Assembly: GCA_020543525.1 (NCBI GenBank)
Contig: JAHYIO010000006.1
Coordinates: 434,001 to 498,000 of the forward strand
Length of the DNA: 64,000 bases
Source of the DNA: Coriolopsis trogii
Lineage: Eukaryota; Basidiomycota; Agaricomycetes; Polyporales; Polyporaceae
Direction: 5' to 3'
Position numbers and translations under genes: made by a program. Of this stretch, positions 34,391-43,626 are shown piece by piece (within the stretch, counting starts at the first letter, position 1; every line of letters begins with the position of its first letter). Under the pieces are notes generated by a model. It was not told the DNA's origin. It did no database searches and worked only from the letters and a program-made list of their open reading frames with translations.

Positions 34391-34874
34391 GAGCCGCGAG
34401 AGGTGCCCAAAACGACTGGGGGGTGCCGACTGCGTCGATGGATACGATAGAGGCAGGCCTCATGCGGGAAGGTGGTGGATGGAGGACAAGGAGGATAGGA
34501 GAGGAGATCAGGCCAGGGCAGGCTGCCCTCGGATGGCACACGCTCGCCAACGTTCTCCAGCTGGCCGCCTGCCTATGTCCGTATTTGGTAATAGTCCTCT
34601 GTTAGATTGCCTCCCTCCTCGCGCGCATCACTCATCTCGGCCCGCCTTTGTCCCGCTCGCTCCGCAGCACCGTCTACTCAACAGCCATCCTCACACAGCC
34701 TAGGAGGGGTTCCAAACGGGCCAACTTGAACGACAGGAGCTCTCGAGGGCAAACGACAGAGAGACACCTATTATGATAGCCGTAATCACGAAAAGACTCC
34801 CGCTAACGTATCAACGACCACCTCTTCCGCACCCTGCGGTAAACTTGTACTGTTCAATCCTCTCGTCAAAGCTC
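34391..34874. other. intergenic region between LPMO 3' end and DUF6533 gene
   Basis: Promoter side of the DUF6533 gene. A plus-strand open frame here is antisense noise. No RNA gene or repeat was recognised. Confidence 0.5.
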
Positions 34875-36038
34875 TCATCCCCTCCATACCGCTGGTCCCG
34901 CTACAGGATGCACATCAGACTCGTATCGCAATCAGGGATGGATCAAACACGACTTACGGGCTTGATAACCGGGGTAATTCGCGGGCAGGTTGTAGATGTT
35001 GATCAGAATGCCCGGCTCACGCTAGCAGAGTCGGCGGCGATCAGTACTCAAATCACACCGGAAGCCGGAAACACGCCTCAGAAGAGCGAGACTGTGATGA
35101 GCACTCACCCCAGTGTACACGCCGGGAATGGACACGAGAGGGCCGGGGGAACCATTCCCACCATTCACGACGTTGACCTGCGCACACGAGAGATAGAACT
35201 GCGCGCCTTGGAACGAGGACGCGACGTGAAGCGCGATCTGCTCCGCCCGGATGAGGTACTCGCCGCTCGGAAGGCTCTTGGGGATCGTGAAGGTGAACTC
35301 ATTGATACCTACGTGACAGAGATAAGCACCGGGTGAGCCGCGAGGCAAGACTAGGAACGGCTGGTGTCTAATGGCAATCACTCACTGGTCGAGGGGAAGA
35401 CGAGCTGTCCGTTTTCGTACACCGGAGCGTCCTCCCAAACCTTGAACCATGTCTGACCGGTACCGGCCTCCGGGCTGTTAACAGCGGAAGAAGCGCGGCT
35501 CATATAGACCGAGAAGTACTGTCAATGTTATCGGCCTCCTCCTTCAGCTACGTGTGCTCGACGATACCCGAGCATAGAACACTCACCCCTGGGTGGTAGA
35601 AGCTATTGTCCGCTGTCGATGATCGGTCAGAACGAATGTGGGTGTTGTAGACGCCGAGTAGCCCGACTTACCTTTGAACCCAATGGTCGACCCAGCAGCG
35701 ACGGTAGCGGTTCCCGTCTGTCCCGGGGTAGCCGACATGTCGAGCTCGTAGCAACGGAACTCGGGCGACGTCACATCGGTGATCTCGTATAACGTTCACT
35801 TCTCATGGACGGACATGCGAATGACAGGGAGACTCACAGGGCCTTGGCTGTTGAAGTTGGCCGTCTGCCGGACGAATTGCCAGTCGGAGGACGTGGTGCC
35901 ATTGACGATGAGGTCGGGGATGGTGTCTGAATATGTATAATCAGTATCAACCGGCGGGAGTGGCAATGTGAGACACTCACAGTGAGCAGAGACGAATTGA
36001 GCCGAGAGCACAGCGAGGGTCGCGAGGAAGGCCTTCAT
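34875..36038 (-). CDS. AA9 lytic polysaccharide monooxygenase, secreted
   Basis: Copper enzyme that oxidatively cleaves cellulose and related glucans outside the cell. The start at 36038 gives a signal peptide, [18 protein letters not shown], and cleavage leaves the N-terminal copper-binding His, rebuilt over the first intron as [17 protein letters not shown]. Later exons read [29 protein letters not shown] with the second copper His, then [17 protein letters not shown] and [13 protein letters not shown] with the Gln/Tyr axial pair. The C-terminus [14 protein letters not shown] continues across two introns to PGPAVWRG and a stop at 34875. There is no cellulose-binding module (CBM1). A TATA box sits 65 nt upstream. 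All copper ligands are intact. This is the clearest lignocellulose-decay gene in the window. Confidence 0.95.
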
Positions 36039-36699
36039 GTCGCCCAAGCGCAGACGATAGACAGAGGATGAGGGATTGTCGAGCCTTCCGGCCATATCTC
36101 TCTTTTATACGCCTTGACGGATTTCAGGAGTCTGGGTGCAGACATGTACGTTCCGATTTGAGATGGGTATATCCGAGGAAAGCAGACAAGCCGTGGCTCA
36201 AAGTCTCGGCACGCAATACGGCTGGATTGGTCATGCAATATGCATCCGGTATGAGCGAAGTGCACGAGTGACATCACCTTTCAGACGGCGGATGTCTCGT
36301 GGACATACGGTCGTTTGAGATCCTCGAAGAAAGCGATACGTCGGCACGGTGTGGACAGACCAGAACTCACCAGAAGCGTGCTCAAGCCCTGCAGGCACAC
36401 GGAAGGCTCTCAACGATATGCCCACTCGCGCCGGTGCCGAGCAGTATGGCTACGATCGAATGCTGGGGATGCCCTTCATGGGTCCGAGCAACATCCGTAT
36501 TTTCGACGACGGTTTGCCCGACGCATGTCAGGATTAGCCGGGGGTGCTATGTCGAGGCTAAACATAGAGCGCAATATGTGGGGTGCCTGAGTCGGCCACG
36601 ACATTCGAAAGCAATACGACACAATGTCTAAAATACATGTATTAGCATCAGAATATAGTACATGTCCGCACCTGCCGAATCTTTCACGGCCATGCAGGC
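36039..36699. other. LPMO promoter and RPB11 3' flank
   Basis: Non-coding region between two minus-strand genes. It includes the LPMO TATA element. Short open frames on both strands have no support. Confidence 0.55.
36103..36109 (-). promoter_or_regulatory. TATA box of the AA9 LPMO gene
   Basis: TATAAAA on the minus strand, 65 nt upstream of the LPMO start codon: good sequence and good spacing for a strongly regulated secreted enzyme. Confidence 0.65.
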
Positions 36700-37238
36700 C
36701 TAACCAAGATCGACATAGGCCCCTCCACCTTCCCACTGCCCACTTGTCGTAGGTACGCCATACGCATCCTCCTGAACGCCACCCTCGACTGTGTTCATCG
36801 TGAACTCTCGCTTGAACTTGCCCTCCAGGTTGTGTAGTAGTCCGATGAGATCGTTACACGCCTTCTCCAGCACTGCGGCAGGGGTGATGGAGCCGTCGGT
36901 CTGAATCTTCAATAGGAAGTATGGATGGAGGGGATGGGGGACTTTGTAACCGGCAAAGAGGACGTTGGGGATGGTGAGGAGTTGACTGTGAACTGGTGGG
37001 TTAGACGCAGCATCCGACTGCTACAGGCAGAGGACGACGCACGCGCGAAGGAGGTTGGCAAGGGTGTGATCCTGCTTCACGATCTTGATGGTGGCAGCAT
37101 TCGGGATCTTCGTGTCCTCTGTCACCTCAACACTAGACACGCGTCATGAATGTGGATTGTATGGATTGACTGGCGAGAAACGCACGGTCGTTCGCCCTCC
37201 TCCAGAACATACAACTCATATCGATTGGGTGCGTTCAT
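36700..37238 (-). CDS. RPB11: RNA polymerase II subunit RPB11
   Basis: Small alpha-like subunit that pairs with RPB3 to nucleate Pol II assembly. Three exons are proposed: 37186-37238, 37043-37132 and 36700-36985, giving about 142 residues. They read MNAPNRYELYVLEEGER, then EDTKIPNAATIKIVKQDHTL, and then QLLTIPNVLFAGYKVPHPLH with FLLKIQTDGSITP. The order MNAP, KxDHTLxNLLR, FAGYKxPHP and IQT is diagnostic for RPB11 rather than the Pol I/III homologue AC19. The C-terminus is slightly longer than in yeast, ending YVDLG. It is divergent from the uL15 gene, and both are housekeeping expression genes. Confidence 0.95.
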
Positions 37239-37828
37239 GACGACTATCTATCCACAGAACCTCATACACGCGAATACTCAGCTATCCGACTTCAACGTGC
37301 CTATTAACAACAAAAGTCAGTCCGACGAAACGACCAAGAGGCAACAGGTGATTGAGGTCAGAACACGTGTTGTTATCACAGATGATTCATCGACAATAAA
37401 TATGGCGGCTCCGATGAAGCCAGCATCATCCAGAGGGGAGCATGAGCAAAGACTCACCAGCAGACTGCTCGGCGACGTGACTGAACGAGTGCAAAACACT
37501 GGCGCTCCTCTGCCCAAATCTGCGCGTCCAGGCGTCTAACGACTGTCCAAACACGGACAAATTGACAGCCACCGCTGGCGAGATCGTAGTGCACAGACAA
37601 GGCCGCCTCGTATACGCCCTCAACTCCCGCCCTCCTCAAGGTAAGTGTACGCTGTTGCTCGCTCTCAGACCAACCTCGCTGGATTCCGCTGCTCTCGTGC
37701 TCTCCGTCGGTGGTGGTCATACCGGTGGTCTGGTGGAACTTGGAGCTGGATGGGTCTTGGGGCGGACGGATGACATTGTGAGAATGAGACGCTGATTCCC
37801 TACCCTCCGACTTGTGTCCCTCCAGAAA
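37239..37828. other. divergent promoter of RPB11 and uL15 with leader intron
   Basis: Shared upstream region. On the plus strand a strong donor (caag, then gtaagt at 37641) and an acceptor ending at 37825 suggest a 185-nt intron in the uL15 5' leader, a common arrangement for fungal ribosomal protein genes. Open frames across it are not supported. Confidence 0.45.
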
Positions 37829-38507
37829 ATGCCGACACGGTTCACCAAGACTCGCAAGCACCGCGGCCACGTCTCGGCCGGTCACGGTCGTGTCGGAAAG
37901 CACCGCAAGCACCCCGGAGGTCGCGGTCTCGCTGGTGGTCAGCACCACCACCGGTGCGTATCTTGCAATTCCCCTGGAAATGCTGTGAACTCACGACGTG
38001 CGATCTCCCTTCCTTCAAAACCTCCAAATCCGTTTTGCAATCCCCGTGGCATGTGCTATAATCCTTGATACGAACAGTACGAACTTCGACAAGTACCACC
38101 CTGGTTACTTTGGTAAGGTTGGTATGCGCCGCTTCCACCTCACCCGCAACCTCCAATGGCGCCCAATCATCAACGTCGATAAGCTTTGGACGCTTGTGCC
38201 TGCTGAGGAGAAGGAGGGTCTCACGGAGAGCTCTGACGTCGTCCCTGTGATCGACACTCTCCAGCACGGGTACGCCAAGGTTCTGGGCAACGGCCAGTGA
38301 GTATTGATTCCCGTTCGCGTGGAGTTGTGATACTGAGCACGATTGTGCATAGGCTGCCCAAGCTTCCTTTCATTGTAAAAGCTCGTTTCGTCTCCAAGAA
38401 GGCTGAGTGCGTATATGCGCCTGGATCATCTGTTATGTTCACTTACCACTTCGCTATCCAGGGCCAAGATCAAGGAGGCCGGCGGTGTTGTCAAGCTGAT
38501 TGCATAG
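37829..38507 (+). CDS. RPL28: 60S ribosomal protein uL15 (L28/L27a)
   Basis: Cytosolic large-subunit ribosomal protein. The start at 37829 gives [20 protein letters not shown], followed by [16 protein letters not shown], the Gly/His-rich loop of this family. After an intron of about 120 nt it continues [37 protein letters not shown], and two further small exons reading [20 protein letters not shown] and [10 protein letters not shown], with the stop ending at 38507. It is full length, intact and near-invariant. The first intron was scanned for a C/D-box snoRNA; no convincing C and D boxes were seen. Confidence 0.97.
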
Positions 38508-39214
38508 TTTTGTGTATTTTGCTGCTGTCTTTTTTTACTCTTCCACGACTCGCTACCACATGCATATGACATGACACTGCAAGGTATCCTATGCAATACA
38601 TGCTGTACAAAACCGCCTCGATACGCGACGGAACGGACATCATCGTTTCTGACCATTCGGCGCACTCTATGAACAGAACATGGACCAGCCCGACTTGTCC
38701 GAGAATGCTCGTGAACAGTCGAACCTAGGGGGGATTTATGCGACAATAGAACTGCACCTGTCCTCCATATCTAGCCTCCAGGGACGACAGGCCGATGACC
38801 GAGGACCTGTCTGAGACAAGCCTGGTGCATAGAGTACACGCCGCAGCCACGACTGCTGCGCTTCGACAGGCGTTCGGCCAGATGAGGACCCCGAACACAG
38901 GCACCTTTCTGGTAGATCATCGGATGAGCGTTGTGCCTGTCTGCGCATCTTGAGACTTGTTTACAACCCTCCTCTCTCGATTGGCGTCTCGACAATGGCA
39001 AGCTTGCGAACATGCGTCGTTCCAATGTCCAAGTCTGCGTGGTTGCGAGACGACCGAGCAGGCAGGTGGCAGGGGATCGAGTCAAGGTGACAAATGTAGT
39101 CATCTAAGATTAGAAGGCCGCAGGGTCGCATAGGGTCCGCGTCTACTCCCAAGTCCCGCCTCTATCCCACCCGCCTGCTCTCGCTTACTACCTCTTCTTT
39201 CCCCCCTCCATCGC
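38508..39214. other. intergenic region
   Basis: 3' flank of the uL15 gene and promoter of the next gene. A minus-strand open frame (38771-39103) lacks family features. Pyrimidine-rich sequence just before 39215 fits a promoter. Confidence 0.5.
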
Positions 39215-40009
39215 ATGGCTAGCTTTGCCAACTGGTGTGCGTAAGAGCCTCGCCGTACTTGCCTCCATCTCTGCCTCCAGTCTCGGCCCAGAGCTCGTAG
39301 ACTGACTCCTCACGACGTCCTACAGACAACCACCAGTACGCTTCTTGGAACAGAGTCCGGACCATACACCAAAGTCCTCGCCTCGCCCGGGTGGACACTC
39401 GTGCATCCCAAGCTGCAATCAACATGGCCGCTGCTGCTGTCGCCGTTGACATGAGCGCGCTCGCTGCACCCGCCGTTGCCGCACAGACTGCCGCCGCTAA
39501 CGGAGGCAAAAGCAATGATACTCTCTTCGGACCCAACATCGGAGTGCTAGGTGCAGGACCAAAGTGGACGGAGCGAACGGACAAGAGCGAGGACGTACTC
39601 ACTCCTGAGGTCGTCAAGGGTTGGATTGCAAAGAGCAAGGAGGTGAGTAATTCCGTCCTCCCCGGATATCAGTCCCGCGGCCTCAGCTTCCGGACTTCAC
39701 ATCTCGGGCTCGTCTGCACTGTAACGACATGGACGCTTAGCCTCCTTTTGAACGCTTTCGCGCTATATTCTCCCCGAAAGCAGCGCGGCGACGAGTCCGA
39801 CGTCCTTCAGGGGGGCTCCTAGCCCTCCCATGTCTCAACTGCGGTCGTCACCATGAGTCTCACGCTGCGTTTCGGTTGCCGCCTGCGCGAGAACGTCATG
39901 CTTTCATTCGCACGTTTTCCTCGCACAGGATTGGTTCGTATATGCGGTGCTCATCGATCCTCTCAGACGCATTACTCCACGACAACGTTACAAGCTCTTG
40001 TCAACTTGA
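39215..40009 (+). CDS. small protein of unknown function overlapping the RING gene
   Basis: Not a family I recognise. Three exons splice cleanly: 39215-39236, 39326-39642 and 39929-40009, about 139 residues. The first join gives MASFANWYNHQYASWNRVRT. The protein continues through an Ala-rich segment (AAAAVAVDMSALAAPAV) to LFGPNIGVLGAGPKWTERTD and VVKGWIAKSKE. The last join gives DWFVYAVLIDPLRRITPRQR and a stop at 40009. The third exon overlaps, in a different frame, the exon that starts the RING protein. If the acceptor at 39966 is used instead of 39928, the second exon fuses in frame to the RING protein. The Ala-rich stretch could be a membrane helix. Confidence 0.55.
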
Positions 40010-41558
40010 AACGGCCGACCCTACGGCTGTCTCCGCTCGAGAACGATGCATCTGATGACGCTGAACATGACGAACACGAACACGAACACCACCATGCTTT
40101 GGAATTCGAATATGACTGCGACGCACCCAAGTGCTCTATCCAGGTCCATGTGCACGTTTCGCCGAAGCACCCTATGGCCGGGAAGCCCGATGCTTCAGGA
40201 CTGTCTAAGCTGCTCGTATTTGAGACGACGACTGATGGAGGATTTGGCAAGACGCTGAAGTTCGAGGACGGAGCCATGCTCGAGCTTGGCCGGTTTGACC
40301 ACCGGCACGCCGTCGAGGCTGCAGAGGGTGGTCGGGCATCGTCCTCAAATGATGCACAGAAGGCTTCACCTGCCGAAACGCCTTCCGGAGAGCCCTTCCA
40401 ACAGCGGAAGAAGCGCTTCACTAGCTTCCACTTCCGCAAGCGTCACCAGGATCGCAATGTCGCAGGGCCTGCGTTGGCGGTGGTAGATGCCGACGCCCAG
40501 GCAGTGGCTGAAGGAGAGAGCAAGGACAAGGTCGATGGCGAGGAAGACGAAGGCGTTCGCGTGACAATCCGCCTTAACGCTTTGGACGAGGAGGGCAAGT
40601 CGCTGCCGTCTCCTAACGAACAGGTCACGTACCTTCATATCGTCCGCTTTGGCGCTCCCCCCGTTGCCGTTGAGGGAACAGAGGAGGAAGACAAACGTCC
40701 ATGGGTTGTCAAAGTCGTCAAGCGGGAAGCCACAGTGAGCAGCCACAATAGAATTGGATTGAGCGTTGTACCTGACCATGCGGCCTCAGATCGGGATGCA
40801 CACATTCCACCTCCATGAGATTTACGGTCTCTCTGCCAACTCCAATACGTCTAGCCAGCCAACGGCTCCTCCCCCTACCGCCAAACTGGACACGCATACC
40901 TACCCTCCCGCTGCACCACCTACAACTGCAGACGACGAACCATCGTCGGAATGTCTCCTTTGTCTGTCCTCACCGCGCGAGGTCGTTCTGCTTCCATGTA
41001 GGCACCTTGTCGCCTGCCGTGAATGTGCTGTGAACATGATCGAGTTCGGCGCGGGTGGTCAAATCGTTCACAACGAGAGCGAGACGAACGCTACCGGTGC
41101 AGATGGTGCTGGCGTTGAGGGTGCCGGAGAAGGGAACACGGAAGGAGCTGCTGGGGCACCAGGTGTTGAAGGTGCTCCTCCGATCCCTGTTGTTGCGCCC
41201 CCCAACCCGCGGCGTAAGAGGAAAGCCAAGGGCTGGTTCTGCCCTGTATGTCGCCAACGTAAGTCTCTTTTTCGTGATATAATATTTGTACATCGACTCA
41301 CTATGTCGTCTAGCTTACACCTCGTTGTTGCGCATCACGACCACACCTCCGGAGAAGGACGAACACCGCGAGTCGACGTCGATCGACGACCACGTGCCGC
41401 CGACTTCTGCCTCTGCTCCGGCTACCCCGACTGTTCCACCGCCTGCGGTGACGCTCGAGCGCGGCCGGTTCGGGAGTATCATGCGCGTACTCGGACGGGA
41501 CCGTGCTCCTCAACCGGATGTTGAGCGAGGCCAGGCCCCTCCTGCCAACGCGGCTTAG
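39853..41558 (+). CDS. mahogunin/RNF157-like RING ubiquitin ligase
   Basis: Probable E3 ubiquitin ligase. The signature region resembles animal MGRN1: TLQALVNLKRPTLRL, then a Glu/His-rich insert (EHDEHEHEHHH), ALEFEYDCDAP, and TIGMHTFHLHEIYGL rebuilt over an intron near 40735-40790. The RING reads ECLLCLSSPREVVLLPCRH and ACREC, but its last zinc pair, CPVC, comes after a Gly/Ala-rich insert of about 60 residues. After the final intron the frame reads QPYTSLLRITTTPPE and a Ser/Pro-rich tail to 41558. The start at 39853 is only the first ATG of the long frame. The true N-terminus may instead come from the exon at 39326-39642, as noted for the overlapping gene. Confidence 0.8.
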
Positions 41559-42169
41559 TCTCTATCCTTTGCATTTCTGAGGACTCTTAGGTCTCGGTTG
41601 GTTTCCGATGGTGTACTATAGCGATGATTTATGCCCATGCTACTCCTTGCTGCTTGTCTGGATGGGAGGACGCGGACGTTTTGATACTTCGTGGATGAGT
41701 AGTACCCTTTTCTTGTTTACCATGTGTTGTAGTTCCAGAGGAAATGACGCCGAAAGCGCGATGGTGGTAAGGGAGTACAAGAAGGTGCAGATCTGCAGTA
41801 TGTACAGTACTAGCTGAAGCGGAAGTCAGTTCAGTAGCGCTGGCTTACAGGTACCGGCTAGTGGTGCCCGAGGGTGCCCGTGCCATGCACGTCCAGCGTT
41901 GCCAGGCTTTCAATGGGCTAGAAGAGACAGAGAGGTACATGGAATGACTATCACGCTCTTTTGATTCTCGCACTGCTTGCTATACGACGACCTGCGCGAG
42001 ATTGCTGCGCGTACTTGATCTGCCGCTCAAGCTTGCAAGTTCCCAGACCGTGCCTGCGCCCGCACTTTCACTTCATACCGCACCCCGTTCTGACCGACTG
42101 CCTTTACCTATACTCACTGGACGGTGTCTGTGCTCGCAACTCTCTTGAGGACGAGGACGTACAGGGACG
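41559..42169. other. intergenic region
   Basis: 3' flank of the RING gene and promoter of the SNARE gene. Nothing recognisable on either strand. Confidence 0.55.
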
Positions 42170-43213
42170 ATGTCGACAGACCCCTACCACGCGGTGCAGC
42201 AGGAGATACAGGGCTCGCTGCAGGCCGCGTCGACCCTCCGCACGTCATTCCTGCGCATCCGCAGCACGGCGAGGGAGGACAGCGAGGAGCTTGTGTGGGC
42301 GAGAAATGAGGTGCGTGTGTTATGAATGCTCAGCGCGTGAGCAGAGAGGTTGAATGGGAACTGTCTCGGATGTGTGCGATACATAGCTAAAAGCTACTCT
42401 CGCGGCGTTGGAAGCCGACTTGGAGGACTTGGAGGAGAGTGTTAAGTGAGTGTGACGAGGAGACATACCTCCGGTGAGGGTACTGACTCGAGTGCAGTGT
42501 GGTTGAGTCTACTGGGGCGCGGTTGTTTGGGTTGGAGGATTCCGAGGTTATGGAGCGAAGGCGGTATGTGGGTCACGTCCGTCGCGAAATCGAGGTATGT
42601 CTCGAACGTTGGTGTGTTCTTCATACTCTTTGGCACTGGTCCGGTTGATGTACTCATGCAATGCCAATGCGACGTTGCTGTCCTGTAGACCATGCGCGCC
42701 GAAGTCGAAGAGGGCCGGCGGTCAAGACCGACATCAATGCTGGGACCTTCTGGACGTGCTGCAGAGACCCCTGACCCGGCCTACGAAGATTCGCAAGCTG
42801 AGTGGGCGAGGCAGGAGCAGGAGCTCATGATTCGGCAGCAAGACGAGACCATTGATACCATTGCTGGGACGCTGAACACGATTCACGAGCAAGCGGGCTT
42901 GATGGGGCGAGAGATCGTAGAGCACAACGAGTACGTGATCGAATCTGCAAGTATATGTGTTGCTTCCTGACTCATATGATGCTTGCTTGGGCAGAATGCT
43001 TGAGGATCTTGAACGCGGCGTTGACCGCTCCGATGCGAAGCTGAGTACTGCTATGCAAAAGATGCGCAAGTTCATTCGGCAGACCGAAGGTAGGTCGTCC
43101 ATACATCTGGGAAACATATGCTTGACCACGCTTCAGAGACGAAGTCCGGCTGGTGTATCGTCATCCTGATCATTATCCTCATGGCTCTCCTGCTGGCCGT
43201 AATCCTTGTATGA
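42170..43213 (+). CDS. TLG1: TLG1/syntaxin-6-type Qc-SNARE
   Basis: Tail-anchored SNARE for endosome-to-Golgi fusion. The start at 42170 (MSTDPYHAVQQEIQGSLQ) begins an N-terminal helical bundle. After introns it reads LEADLEDLEESV, TGARLFGLEDSEV and RRRYVGHVRREIETMR, as in syntaxin 6. The SNARE helix, RQQDETIDTIAGTLNTIHEQ, contains the zero-layer Gln, and continues to LEDLERGVDRSDAKL. A C-terminal membrane anchor (WCIVILIIILMALLLAVILV) ends at 43213. Seven or so exons; intact. The linker between the bundle and the SNARE helix is Arg/Ser/Pro-rich. Confidence 0.92.
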
Positions 43214-43626
43214 CTGACGGCACAGGTATTGGTTTAAGTTGTTCTGTTACTGTACTAATCGCATATTCTATACGGGACACTCCTTTCGGACCTTGCATCG
43301 CTTGTATATCCCTGACCTCGCCTAGGTCGCAGTATAACATCGTGGCGCGCTGCGCATATTCAACGCTCTCGGCAGTGTCGGACATGGCCATTCCTGCCCC
43401 ACGTGGTTGTTCGGTCGCGTTGTTTGCGCGTTGTTTGTCAGGGCGTCAGCCGCACGCCATAGAGGACTTTTGGGGGCCACACGTTGGCTTTCTCCCATAC
43501 CACCTCTCTACGTCGTCCTGGTCGACGACGACGACCTCTTCAACACATCTATCCTAACCTCTACTTTACTACTTCTCTAATCTCTCTCGTTCCACACATC
43601 TCTATTACTACTAGCACACCTTCAAC
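43214..43626. other. promoter region of the kinase gene
   Basis: It ends in a CT-rich tract (about 43545-43620) typical of transcription-start regions in this kind of fungus. No gene was seen. Confidence 0.5.

Noticed and set aside
37955..38076. Possible snoRNA in the first intron of the uL15 gene
   Set aside because: No convincing C box (RUGAUGA) and D box (CUGA) pair or H/ACA layout was found.
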